Shown here: positions 35,453-44,601 of the stretch, piece after piece
How the letters are laid out: each line of letters opens with the position of its first letter
Position numbering within the stretch: the stretch's first letter is position 1
Source of the DNA: an uncultured Bacteroidota bacterium
GTDB lineage: Bacteria > Bacteroidota > Bacteroidia > Chitinophagales > LD1
Direction of reading: 5' to 3'
DNA: 48,332 nt
NCBI GenBank assembly: GCA_903917755.1
Contig: CAIXBT010000167.1
Span: 1 to 48,332 of the forward strand
The notes under the pieces: generated by a model
Told to the model about the DNA's origin: nothing
Database searches by the model: none
Seen by the model: the letters and a program-made list of their open reading frames with translations, nothing else
Program-made: the position numbers and the translations under genes

Positions 35453-36430
35453 ATGATGATTAACACTCAGGAAACTTTTGAGACCATAGATAAAGCTGAA
35501 TTAGTAAATAGCGAGGGGGTGTATTACCTTGATTTTAGAAAAACACTGACTCCGCGCTATCATATAGTGTGGTTTGATATTTTTTTGGGATACTTTGCTT
35601 TACTATTTGTCTTGGCAATCGCCGCTTATGCAGAAAAAAAATGGAGTGCTTGTTTTTTATTGATCATACCCATTGGAGCCCTTTTGGTAGGATATATAGT
35701 TTCAGCTCTTCATTTATTTATTCATGAAGCCTCGCATTACAATCTTGCTTCTGACAGGAAGCGAAATGATCTGCTATCAAATATTTTTCTTGGTTTACTG
35801 GTCGGTATGGACGTCAATTTCTACAGGACCGTACATTTTGCCCATCATCGTTTGCTCGGCACCGCCAGAGATACCGAAAAATCATATTTTGATGCTATTA
35901 GCTGGCGATTCATACTAGAAACACTGAGCGGGATTCGTGTTATTAAAGTAATCGCTCATAGAAATGAAAATATTAAATTGAATGAAGGCAGTGGTGTAGA
36001 AATAATTAAAAAAAACAACATGGTATTTTTTGCTGCCGTCTGTTTAAATATTCTATTCTTAGTCGCTTTGTTAGCACTTGGTTATTGGCAGGTAGCCCTT
36101 GTTTGGACATTAGGCTTAGGATCCTCATTCCCTTTCTTTGCTTCCTTTCGTCAAATACTGGAACACCGCAGTGTGAAGGCGTCCTCAGAAGTAAATTACC
36201 ATAAGGTGGATCATGGGATAGTGCATCGCATGTTTGGCGAAGGCCCAATTGCTTCAACTCTCGGTGCTGCAGGGTTTAACAGGCATTTATTACATCATTG
36301 GGACCCTCAGGTATCTTATACCCGGCTAAAAGACGTGGAAGAATTTCTAAAGAAAACCCCCCTGAATAACGAGCAACAAAAAAGCCAAACCACTTATTTT
36401 AAAACTTTTATAGCGTTATTATATAGTTAA
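35453..36430 (+). CDS. membrane fatty-acid-desaturase-like di-iron protein
   Basis: This 325-residue protein has three histidine boxes: HEASH (His91, His95), HFAHH (His128, His131, His132) and HLLHH (His278, His281, His282). Hydrophobic helices flank and separate them. These bind a di-iron centre for C-H desaturation or hydroxylation of an acyl or other lipid chain. The frame extends upstream to a TTG at 35408, but the ATG at 35453 is the more likely start. It follows the GT-C-like gene by 70 bases. It could desaturate or hydroxylate the lipid part of the product, which would suit the many oxygenases nearby. Confidence 0.85.
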   Translation: MMINTQETFETIDKAELVNSEGVYYLDFRKTLTPRYHIVWFDIFLGYFALLFVLAIAAYAEKKWSACFLLIIPIGALLVGYIVSALHLFIHEASHYNLASDRKRNDLLSNIFLGLLVGMDVNFYRTVHFAHHRLLGTARDTEKSYFDAISWRFILETLSGIRVIKVIAHRNENIKLNEGSGVEIIKKNNMVFFAAVCLNILFLVALLALGYWQVALVWTLGLGSSFPFFASFRQILEHRSVKASSEVNYHKVDHGIVHRMFGEGPIASTLGAAGFNRHLLHHWDPQVSYTRLKDVEEFLKKTPLNNEQQKSQTTYFKTFIALLYS

Positions 36431-36507
36431 GCGATTCTATTAATAATATAAAAAGGTTAAATTTACTCAGGTGAGATCCCTGTCCTTTTTATACCTAATA
36501 CGTAAAA

Positions 36508-38073
36508 ATGAAAGTTTGTATAATCCGGCCGGCTGTAATACATAAGGAGATGGCATTTTCCCATATGCCAGGCGCTCCTTTAGGCCCGGCATATATAGCG
36601 GCTATGCTCAAAAAAGCCGGATATGAGGTACAGGCGATAGATGCTGCAGTCGAGGGATTTCATGATGTCGAAAAGTTCAGAATGGAGAAATTCCGGTTCG
36701 ACACATACATTTTTGGGCTTAATGTAGAAAACACAATCCGGCTTATCAAAGAAGATACAGATTTCATCTGCTTTAGCTTCATGTACACAAACAACTGGTA
36801 TTTTGACCGGGAATTAGTGATCAAAGCACGTGAACGGTTTCCTAATGCTATTATCATTGCCGGAGGCGAGCATGTCAGTGCCACTCCTGATTACTGTTTT
36901 AGTACTGCCCCTGACATAGATTATATCGTTTTAGGCGAAGGGGAAGCGACGATACTTGATCTCATGGAATCTATCAAACAGAATCAACCTGTAGAAGAAA
37001 TATCGAGGATCGCATTTAAAAAAGACGGTAAGGTTGTTGTGAATAACTTCAGCCGTAGGATCAAACGAGTGAGCAACATTGATGAGATTCCCTGGCCTGC
37101 CTGGGAATTATTCCCGCTGGATAAATATTTTGGTTACAGAGTCAGTTATGGCGTCTATAGAGGAAACTCCCTGCCCGTAATGGCTTCGAGAGGATGCCCG
37201 TATGAATGTACTTTCTGCTCAAGCCCGCAAATGTGGGGAAGAAAGTACAATTTGAGAGACGTTAATGACTTTGTCGATGAGATGGAATATTACCATAATA
37301 CATACAATGTGGTCAGTTTCGATTTTTTTGATCTGACGGCTATTATCTACAGAGATTGGATAATTAAACTATGTGATGAAATTATTAAAAGAGGGCTGAA
37401 GATCACCTATCAGATCCCGGCCGGGACACGTTCAGAGGCCATTGATTATGAAGTGGCCTATAAACTATATCAATCCGGCTGCAAAAATATTACTTATGCC
37501 CCTGAATCGGGTTCAGATAAAGTCCTAAAGGAAATTAAAAAAAGGGTCAAGCTGTCAAATATGTTGGATTCGATCAAGTTTTCATATAAGGTCGGCATGA
37601 ACATCAAATTGAATATTATAGCGGGCTTTCCCGATGAGACACATATGGATCTATGGAAAACTATTTGGTTTCTCGTCAAAAGTAGCTGGTATGGGGCCCA
37701 TGATATGTATCCCGGCGTTTTTTCCCCATATCCAGGGAGCGCGCTTTATGATCGATTGACAGCAGAGGGCAAACTCGATCTATACAGTGATGACTATATC
37801 ATGGAAATCATTAATTCACACGATCTATGGCCGGGCAAAACCTATAATGATAAAATGCGCCCTGCCACTGTCAAAATCTATACTGTGATCATGTATGTCG
37901 CCTTTTATGGAAGCAACTTCTTATTCAGGCCGCAAAGGCTTTATAAAATGATCAGAAACCTGATCACAAACAATCATGAATCCAGGGCCGAATCCGTACT
38001 CGCACAGACATTTACTAAGTTGAAATTGTCAAAACGAAAGACAGCAAGAGAGCAACAATTGCTTCCAAGCTAG
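36508..38073 (+). CDS. B12-binding-domain radical SAM protein (paralogue 4)
   Basis: This 521-residue protein is a member of the CSSPQMWG subfamily. The cobalamin-binding-like domain spans about 1-155 (PLGPAYIAAMLKKAGYE; LGEGEAT). The radical SAM cluster is CPYECTFC (Cys230, Cys234, Cys237), followed by SSPQMWGRKY. FDFFDLTAI and TYAPESGS are shared with 145, 1892 and 13666. The extra C-terminal region ends near NHESRAESVLAQ, like the others. DxHxxG is not seen. It lies 35 kb from paralogues 1 and 2 on the opposite strand, so this subfamily has spread across the locus. It is followed by a membrane-protein gene after 53 bases. Confidence 0.9.
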   Translation: MKVCIIRPAVIHKEMAFSHMPGAPLGPAYIAAMLKKAGYEVQAIDAAVEGFHDVEKFRMEKFRFDTYIFGLNVENTIRLIKEDTDFICFSFMYTNNWYFDRELVIKARERFPNAIIIAGGEHVSATPDYCFSTAPDIDYIVLGEGEATILDLMESIKQNQPVEEISRIAFKKDGKVVVNNFSRRIKRVSNIDEIPWPAWELFPLDKYFGYRVSYGVYRGNSLPVMASRGCPYECTFCSSPQMWGRKYNLRDVNDFVDEMEYYHNTYNVVSFDFFDLTAIIYRDWIIKLCDEIIKRGLKITYQIPAGTRSEAIDYEVAYKLYQSGCKNITYAPESGSDKVLKEIKKRVKLSNMLDSIKFSYKVGMNIKLNIIAGFPDETHMDLWKTIWFLVKSSWYGAHDMYPGVFSPYPGSALYDRLTAEGKLDLYSDDYIMEIINSHDLWPGKTYNDKMRPATVKIYTVIMYVAFYGSNFLFRPQRLYKMIRNLITNNHESRAESVLAQTFTKLKLSKRKTAREQQLLPS

Positions 38074-38126
38074 CCTACCTGTGCTTAAGATAAATAATTC
38101 GTTCTATAAGTTCCCTAGAAATTTCT

Positions 38127-39851
38127 ATGACCGCATCCGGATATTCACAAAAAGACCTTTTTCTCACTCTAGCTGTTACTTTATTGTGTTTTGGCCTGAC
38201 CTATCTTTTTTTGGGTTTCTACTACGTGGAATATGAAGGGTTACATGACAGCTTTTATAGTGGAAAACTAAGTCCGGGAATCCCTTTTCGGTCGCTCCAT
38301 TTTTTGGCCAATATGGGTACATCTCATTTTTATTCTTACTTGTATGAGAAATTTCCAAACATCGAATGGATATCCTGGATATTCTACTCATGCCTTTTTG
38401 TAGCTTCCTTTATTGGTCTTTATATAGTGGCAGAATTATTACGCCCCACAAGATCTCTAACTACTATTATCTTAGTACAGATTGGAGTTTACTTTTTGAT
38501 TTTTGCCGATCATAATATTCATTTCATCTACACTAGGGTGTCATATATGAGTTGCGGGCTTTCGCTTATTGCGTTGATCGTATTTTTTGATTCTCCTAAA
38601 GTCATTAAGTCCCACCCTTGGTTATTCTTATTCCTTAACCTTTTCTTTACCCTTGGGACATTGACAAGGGTGGAATCTGCTGCCGCCTCTATATCTCTCT
38701 TGCTGTTTTGGGTTGTTTTTTATCTGCAAAATATCAGGCAATTAATAAGGCTTTTTTTATACCCCATACTTTTGGTTGGTTCACTCATCATAGCCATCTC
38801 ATATGACATTAAAACCTCCAAAGAATTCTATAAACAGATCGAGCCGGATATAGAAGTTCAATACTGTGAAAGAGAAAATTCAATCCCTCTTTCTTCAATG
38901 AAAACACATCGGGACAGCGTGCTATACAATGCCGCATTGAGTATAATGTGGTCAGACCCTCGCATAATGACACCCACATATCTGCGCTCGCTGATACGGT
39001 CAGAAAAGCTAATTTATACAGATGCTTATCAATGGAGCAGAACATACAGAAATATATCTGATACTATTTTAGAGAATTGGCAGATCGTTTTGCTGTGTTT
39101 ATTTTTGACATTTGCTGTATATCTACAATATGATTTTAGGAGATCAAAACTCAGGATCTTAAGTTGGCTGGCCTTTGAGTGCTCATTTTGGGTGCTTATC
39201 ACTATGCAGACATATACATTCAAAATAGTCGACCGTTCTTTTCTACCCTTTATGAGCTTATTCATGCTGTGCCATATTATAATATTGATCCGGCATATGA
39301 AACCTCAATTTTCTCTTTTGCTTTATCCTATTTATTTTTTCTGCACTATTCTGTTCTTTGTTTGTATTTATGATATTAAAGTCGAATCCATCATTTTGAA
39401 ACGGGATCTGTCAAAATATCAGGACAACACTAAAACAATTCAAAAACTAGCATCCAATCACTATTTGGTTCTCAACTCTTCTTCTTGTGATTTCTTATTT
39501 CTAAGCAACACCCCTTTTCATCCTTTTGACTTTTCAAATTATAAAAAGGTATACATCACTGACGGGTATAATATTCCATTTCTCCCATACTATAGAAAGT
39601 ATCTGGAAAAAGAATGCCATTGCAATATGTATGACTATCCCAGCTTCTGGAATTATTTGAGGACAGTGCACAGTGATGTAATTATCGTTTCGGAAGCCAG
39701 AAGAATGGACATAACAACCAACTATCTGCAAGAAATACATCACTATATATTACCAGTTAAGGAAGACTCATCAGTAGTATTAAACAAACTAGAGAAAAGC
39801 GATGCAAGAGAAAACTTTGTTGACTTGAAAGTATATCGATTGGCTGACTGA
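38127..39851 (+). CDS. polytopic membrane protein of unknown function
   Basis: This 574-residue protein has about ten hydrophobic helices up to roughly residue 425 and a C-terminal soluble region of 150 residues. An early loop holds YYVEYEGLHDSFYSGK, with acidic residues after the first helix, so it could also be a GT-C-type transferase, but the motif is weaker than in the 33868 protein. Other possibilities are a glycan polymerase or acyl transferase. I do not recognise a family. It sits between a B12 radical-SAM gene and the PhyH array, which suggests a role in assembling the same product. Confidence 0.6.
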   Translation: MTASGYSQKDLFLTLAVTLLCFGLTYLFLGFYYVEYEGLHDSFYSGKLSPGIPFRSLHFLANMGTSHFYSYLYEKFPNIEWISWIFYSCLFVASFIGLYIVAELLRPTRSLTTIILVQIGVYFLIFADHNIHFIYTRVSYMSCGLSLIALIVFFDSPKVIKSHPWLFLFLNLFFTLGTLTRVESAAASISLLLFWVVFYLQNIRQLIRLFLYPILLVGSLIIAISYDIKTSKEFYKQIEPDIEVQYCERENSIPLSSMKTHRDSVLYNAALSIMWSDPRIMTPTYLRSLIRSEKLIYTDAYQWSRTYRNISDTILENWQIVLLCLFLTFAVYLQYDFRRSKLRILSWLAFECSFWVLITMQTYTFKIVDRSFLPFMSLFMLCHIIILIRHMKPQFSLLLYPIYFFCTILFFVCIYDIKVESIILKRDLSKYQDNTKTIQKLASNHYLVLNSSSCDFLFLSNTPFHPFDFSNYKKVYITDGYNIPFLPYYRKYLEKECHCNMYDYPSFWNYLRTVHSDVIIVSEARRMDITTNYLQEIHHYILPVKEDSSVVLNKLEKSDARENFVDLKVYRLAD

Positions 39852-39946
39852 AGAGAGTACGCGATATATTTGAAAACAACTTCTGAAATAATAAAATCGC
39901 ATCAAATTTATAGTTGTATAAAATAAAGTGCCTATCTTGCTATTGC

Positions 39947-40786
39947 ATGTTTAAAGACCCTGCTATAGAGCAAGAACTAACTAAGAATGGATATGTTGTT
40001 TTAGATGCACATCTAGAGAGGGAAGTCGCGCAATTGCTCACATACATTAATGAAAATTTCAACCTTTCAGGTCCTGATTTTTATTATAGCCTTTTATCAA
40101 ATTCCTATCAAAAAAACACTGAGTTACAAAAGGTGATCCGTGCCGTTCTTCACGATTTCTATGAGAGGTTTTTTGAGGATCACCGCATACTCACTCCTTC
40201 CTTTTTATCTAAACCGGCTAATACGCCTGCAGAACTATTACTTCATCAGGATTGGTGTTATACTGATGAACATGTTTTCTCTGCTTATAATATCTGGATA
40301 CCGCTGGATGATGTGACTGAAACGAATGGCGCCATGGTGTTTTTGCCGGAAAGCCATTCCTGGTTTGACAATTTGAGGTCGACCACCCTGCCCACAGCCA
40401 GGATCAGTTCTTCATATTTTCTAAGCCAAGGCATTAAGGTGATATCAATGAAAAAGGGCCAAGCGCTTATTTTTCACCCGGCTGCTTTCCATGGCTCTTG
40501 CCCTAATCTGTCTGCCCAAAGCCGTATTGTAGTGACATCGACCGTTATGCCAAAGGATGCCTCTTTTTTATACTTTCAGCAAAGTAGCAGCCCTGATGAG
40601 GTCAGTGTATTACATTTGGATGACGAGGCTTTTTTGAGAGACCTTAATCCCCTGGCAATGGGTCTTAAAACGGACTACCCTGAGATCAAACGAATAAAAT
40701 ATACCCATAAAACAATTACTGAGGATGACCTGAAAACTAAGTTTCATGCCCACAGCTTAATTTATGAAAAAGATAAACCTTTGTAA
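39947..40786 (+). CDS. PhyH-family Fe(II)/2-oxoglutarate dioxygenase
   Basis: This 279-residue PhyH-like protein has an intact triad: His100-Gln-Asp102 and His182 (AAFHGS), with Arg193 as a possible 2-oxoglutarate ligand. NGAMVFLPESH and KKGQALIFHP are family blocks; the usual Gly before Ser-His is Glu here. The frame extends to a TTG at 39914, but the ATG at 39947 gives FKDPAIEQELTKNGYV, the standard opening. First of a four-gene PhyH array on the plus strand. Probably a hydroxylase; the substrate may differ from that of the next three, from which it is the most divergent. Confidence 0.9.
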   Translation: MFKDPAIEQELTKNGYVVLDAHLEREVAQLLTYINENFNLSGPDFYYSLLSNSYQKNTELQKVIRAVLHDFYERFFEDHRILTPSFLSKPANTPAELLLHQDWCYTDEHVFSAYNIWIPLDDVTETNGAMVFLPESHSWFDNLRSTTLPTARISSSYFLSQGIKVISMKKGQALIFHPAAFHGSCPNLSAQSRIVVTSTVMPKDASFLYFQQSSSPDEVSVLHLDDEAFLRDLNPLAMGLKTDYPEIKRIKYTHKTITEDDLKTKFHAHSLIYEKDKPL

Positions 40787-40868
40787 TTTTTCGGATGATA
40801 TTAAATATTGAAATTCTGCTAATTTTTGACTCTAAATCAATGCCTGTGATATTAATAAATGTGCCAGT

Positions 40869-41768
40869 ATGAATAAGATACCTGCGATCTTTATAGATAA
40901 AGAACTTCAATCTTCTTTTGAAAAGGATGGATTTGTCAAGATACCCCTACTGAATGAAGAGCAGGTAAATGAACTGACAACGCTTTTTGATGACACTTAC
41001 GGAGAACATGCTACGGTTACTACATTTCATCATACCACTACTGACACTCAAAATCCCGATCTGATATATCGTGTTGATACCCAGATCAAATCTGTTTTCT
41101 CGTCCTCATTAGAAAAGTTTCTTACTGATTTTAAGCCTTTGGTAGGGTGCTTCCATATTAAGGAGGTTGGGCTCAAGTCTGAGACCGGCATTCATCAAGA
41201 TCCAACTTTCGTCGATGAATCAAAATACTGCAGTGCAAATATATGGGTAGCTCTGCATGATATAGATGAAAGAAACGGAAACCTATTCTTTATTAAGGGC
41301 TCTAACCATGTAGTACCTGCACTTCGGGTAACCCCAAGATCACCCAACTACTTCGACGATTTTCAGGATATATTGCCTGCCTTGGCGGTGCATGTGCCAT
41401 TAAAAAAAGGAGAAGCCGTTATTTTTAATAATGCCACTATCCACGGTGCCACAAAAAATCTCTCAGATAAAGTTAGGCTCGCTTCGACACTATTAATTTG
41501 TTCAGCGCCGGCTGACTGGTTATTGTATTATCAGGATGAAAATACGCCCTCAGGCAAAATAGAGGAATACAAATTAGATCTGGATGCCTTTGTAACCATG
41601 CCAAAAGATGGAAGACCCGTCAGCAGGTCATTCAATCAATATATTACAACAAAATTTCCTAAGATTTCAAAGGAATATTTTCTCCGAAAAATAAAAATGG
41701 GGGAGGATCAGAATGATAGCTACCTTCAAAAGGTAATTAATGTTTTTAGAATGAAAAGCTCGCGATGA
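40869..41768 (+). CDS. PhyH-family Fe(II)/2-oxoglutarate dioxygenase
   Basis: This 299-residue PhyH-like protein has His109-Gln-Asp111 followed by PTFVDESKY, NIWVALHD and the distal His192 (ATIHGA). RNGNLFFIKGSNH replaces the usual GSH with GSNH. Arg203 could bind 2-oxoglutarate. It starts 82 bases after the previous gene. Shared wording with the next two proteins (FVDES, NIWVAL or NIWIAT, and FLKGSH-like blocks) indicates tandem duplication. A complete triad suggests an active hydroxylase. The basic C-terminal 40 residues are variable. Confidence 0.9.
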   Translation: MNKIPAIFIDKELQSSFEKDGFVKIPLLNEEQVNELTTLFDDTYGEHATVTTFHHTTTDTQNPDLIYRVDTQIKSVFSSSLEKFLTDFKPLVGCFHIKEVGLKSETGIHQDPTFVDESKYCSANIWVALHDIDERNGNLFFIKGSNHVVPALRVTPRSPNYFDDFQDILPALAVHVPLKKGEAVIFNNATIHGATKNLSDKVRLASTLLICSAPADWLLYYQDENTPSGKIEEYKLDLDAFVTMPKDGRPVSRSFNQYITTKFPKISKEYFLRKIKMGEDQNDSYLQKVINVFRMKSSR

Positions 41769-41830
41769 AAAAGATCCAAGAGCAAATCGGTCTGGCCATA
41801 TTTTGAGTGCCATCTTAAAGAAAGTAAAAA

Positions 41831-42709
41831 ATGAAAGCACTTTTTAGTTCAGATGAACTGCAAAAAAAATTTGAAGCAGATGGCTATGTGCAAATACCTT
41901 TGCTAACTCAGGCAGAGGTATATGAGCTAATGACTGAATACAAAGCAGTGTCTGAGGCGCATGAAAAAATTAATATCCCCTATATCACTACCAGCCACTC
42001 CAATAATGCAGAATTGATCCATCATGTAGATGCTGTATTACAAAAGGTAATAGCTCCCGCTGTCGATAAATATTTGAAAAACTATAACCTGCTGTTCGGC
42101 AACTATCTCGTCAAAATGCCCGGCAACGGATCAGAGACAATGCCACATCAGGATATTACATTTGTCGATGAATCTCAGTATGCCTCAGTCAATATATGGG
42201 TAGCCCTGCAGGACACCAATGAGGAAAACGGATGTATGTATTTTCTGAAAGGCAGTCATAATCTGATGCCGACGCTAAGACCGACACATGATTATCCATG
42301 GGTATATTCGAATGTGATCGATGATATAAAAAGGAGGTCCGAAAAATACCCTGCCAAAGCGGGAGATGCCTTTATTTTCAATCATGCTGTGATCCATGGC
42401 TCATATCCCAACAACACCAATCTGCCCAGAATAGCAGCTGTCATCGCAGGGTATCACAGCGATGCTCCACTACTGCACTATTATCTTCCGGTGGGAGAGT
42501 CTAATAAAGTGGAAAAATATAGCATGACCAAGGAGGCCTATCTTCATTTTAAAAAGGGGCAACCTCCTGCCAAAGGAGTTCTTTTAGGTGAAATAAATTA
42601 TGATTTTTATCAAATAGACAAAAAAGAATTTAAATTACTTTTAAGAAATAATTCAAACCGGAATTCAATACTGAATTCCGTATCCGATTTTTTTAAAAAA
42701 CTGATATAG
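41831..42709 (+). CDS. PhyH-family Fe(II)/2-oxoglutarate dioxygenase
   Basis: This 292-residue PhyH-like protein has His106-Gln-Asp108, distal His189 (HAVIHGS) and Arg200. NGCMYFLKGSHNLMPTLRPT closely matches the equivalent block of the following protein (NGCLRFLKGSHKLYDTIRP), so these two are recent duplicates. It starts 62 bases after the 40869 gene and ends seven bases before the next gene, so all are one operon. The C terminus is amphipathic and basic (SDFFKKLI). Likely an active oxygenase of the locus product. Confidence 0.9.
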   Translation: MKALFSSDELQKKFEADGYVQIPLLTQAEVYELMTEYKAVSEAHEKINIPYITTSHSNNAELIHHVDAVLQKVIAPAVDKYLKNYNLLFGNYLVKMPGNGSETMPHQDITFVDESQYASVNIWVALQDTNEENGCMYFLKGSHNLMPTLRPTHDYPWVYSNVIDDIKRRSEKYPAKAGDAFIFNHAVIHGSYPNNTNLPRIAAVIAGYHSDAPLLHYYLPVGESNKVEKYSMTKEAYLHFKKGQPPAKGVLLGEINYDFYQIDKKEFKLLLRNNSNRNSILNSVSDFFKKLI

Positions 42710-42716
42710 TAACGAT

Positions 42717-43640
42717 ATGGCTAAGCCAAGAGTATTTCGTGATGAAAAGTTGCAAAGCGAATTTAATGAAAATGGCTTTGTCAAATTTAAGCTGCTGTCT
42801 GAAGCGCAAATACACCGTATTGATGACTTTTATCTTAAAACACAGGAACAGCATGAAATCGTTATTGATAAGAAAAAATTTCACGCTACTAATGATACTG
42901 ATAATCCTGAATTGATAGCCAAGGCTGATAGTTTTATCAAAGAAGTGATGGGTGAAGAGATCGACAAGCATTTTTTCAATTATAAAACGATCGCCGCAAG
43001 TTATCTGGTTAAACAACCCTCAGATGCTTCAGGGCTGGGCCCCCATCAAGACCTCCGTTTTGTCGATGAAGAAAAGTTCTACTCGTTTAATATCTGGATA
43101 GCCACAGAAGCCACAAATAAAACCAATGGTTGTCTCCGGTTTCTAAAGGGCAGTCACAAATTATATGATACTATTCGTCCTTTACCGACTTATCCCTGGA
43201 AGTATAAAAGCGTAGCATCTATCATCCCCGATTATTTTACAGATGTTCCTACCGAGAAAGGTGAATGTATTATACTCAATCATGCCTGCATACATGCATC
43301 CTATCCGAATCTATCAGACCACACGAGAGTAGCGGCCATTGTAGCTATGATACCGCAGGAAGCGGACATTCTGCATTATTTTCTGCCCGAAAGCGATCCC
43401 AAAAATAAGGTAGAAAAATATAGCATGACACTAGATGATTTTATTAATCTAAAAGGAGGCCAAAGGCCGGAAAATGCCAAATTGATAGATAGCTTTGATT
43501 TTGATTTTTCTCCCATCGAGGTTGACCCATTTGTTAAATGGCTACAACAAAATAACCCCGATAAGAAGCCGGGGCCGGCAGCCAATAATGGATCTGAATC
43601 TCTGGGCAGAAAATTGTTGTCCTTATTTAAGAAAAAGTAA
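42717..43640 (+). CDS. PhyH-family Fe(II)/2-oxoglutarate dioxygenase
   Basis: This 307-residue PhyH-like protein has His110-Gln-Asp112, distal His193 (HACIHAS) and Arg204. It shares FVDEEKF, TYPWKYKS and FLKGSH blocks with the upstream gene. A Pro/Asn/Gly linker and a short basic tail (ending LLSLFKKK) close the protein and may touch the membrane. It lies seven bases after the previous stop and 67 bases before the halogenase-like gene, so it may be cotranscribed with it. Active-site residues look complete. Confidence 0.9.
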   Translation: MAKPRVFRDEKLQSEFNENGFVKFKLLSEAQIHRIDDFYLKTQEQHEIVIDKKKFHATNDTDNPELIAKADSFIKEVMGEEIDKHFFNYKTIAASYLVKQPSDASGLGPHQDLRFVDEEKFYSFNIWIATEATNKTNGCLRFLKGSHKLYDTIRPLPTYPWKYKSVASIIPDYFTDVPTEKGECIILNHACIHASYPNLSDHTRVAAIVAMIPQEADILHYFLPESDPKNKVEKYSMTLDDFINLKGGQRPENAKLIDSFDFDFSPIEVDPFVKWLQQNNPDKKPGPAANNGSESLGRKLLSLFKKK

Positions 43641-43707
43641 TACCACTGCCTAAAAAGGATGGCCATTATATTATATGATTTATTATCTTAGAGTCAATGA
43701 ATAGCAC

Positions 43708-44589
43708 ATGCAAACAATAGAAGAGACCACTACGATTTCAGGGGAAAATATTTTTTTTAATTTTATTGAAGTCCCCTTTGACAAACTCTCAGAATCGGGA
43801 GACCTTATCAAAAAAATTAAGGATGGAGAAGTCCATGGGTTTGTATTGAAAAACCTTTTTACCCAACAGGAGATCACCGATCTGCTCGCTGCGATCGAAA
43901 AGCCACTTGAAGAAAAGGCAATGCCCACTCCATCCGGTAAAATGTTTCCTGCTCCATTTGCCATAGTCACTAATGCTACTGAGCGACTGGATGCTTATTA
44001 TGAATCTATTGACACTATCCATGAGCTGATGGACCGTGAACCGATCGTGCAAATGGTCCGCGACAGAATTGAATCCTTTTTTAAGGCCGTAGGAAGTAAT
44101 TACAAAGTAAGTGTGCCCATCAATAAAGAAAAAGGTCTTCCTGTGTCTGAGGGCTGCTTCAGGGTGTTCTTTAAAGACAAAGGAGGGCTGTTCGTACATT
44201 GCGGAAACCTCTTTCAAAAACAATCTGAATATTACTATTCCCTGTTGGATCATGACATTGATATGAGTGACCAGCTTAGTTTTTTCTTCTGCCTGCAGAA
44301 TACCGAAGTAGGGGGCGAACTGACGATCTATGACATGCTTTGGAAAGATGTAAAAAACAAAGTCACCCCTGACGAAAACAATTCTGTGATAGCTGACACC
44401 GGAGAGACTATCTATCTCAAGGATCTGCCCCAGTTTACTGTAAAACCACTGCCGGGAGATATACTCGTCTTTTCAGGAGGGCCTATCTGGCACCGTGTAG
44501 AAAACATAAAAGGTGATACCGCCCGTATCACATACGGTGGTTTTGTCAATTTCTCAAAAGATGGAAAAGAAGTTTTTTACTGGTCCTGA
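43708..44589 (+). CDS. WelO5-like Fe(II)/2-oxoglutarate halogenase candidate (HxG motif)
   Basis: This 293-residue protein is unlike the PhyH group and resembles the WelO5/AmbO5 type of freestanding non-heme iron halogenase. Shared features are VHCGN, the MSDQLSFFF segment, GGELTIYDMLW, the GDILVFSGGPIWHRVENIKG stretch and the end NFSKDGKEVFYWS. The proximal iron motif is His164-Cys-Gly166: Gly stands where hydroxylases have Asp/Glu, which in WelO5 opens a site for chloride on iron. The distal ligand is His262, and Arg273 should bind 2-oxoglutarate. The numbering nearly equals WelO5 (H164, G166, H259). WelO5 acts on a free small molecule without a carrier protein. The predicted role is chlorination (or bromination) of an sp3 carbon in the product. 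Similarity is judged from memory, so a related hydroxylase cannot be excluded. It follows the PhyH array by 67 bases. Confidence 0.75.
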   Translation: MQTIEETTTISGENIFFNFIEVPFDKLSESGDLIKKIKDGEVHGFVLKNLFTQQEITDLLAAIEKPLEEKAMPTPSGKMFPAPFAIVTNATERLDAYYESIDTIHELMDREPIVQMVRDRIESFFKAVGSNYKVSVPINKEKGLPVSEGCFRVFFKDKGGLFVHCGNLFQKQSEYYYSLLDHDIDMSDQLSFFFCLQNTEVGGELTIYDMLWKDVKNKVTPDENNSVIADTGETIYLKDLPQFTVKPLPGDILVFSGGPIWHRVENIKGDTARITYGGFVNFSKDGKEVFYWS

Positions 44590-44601
44590 GAATTGAAATA
44601 T

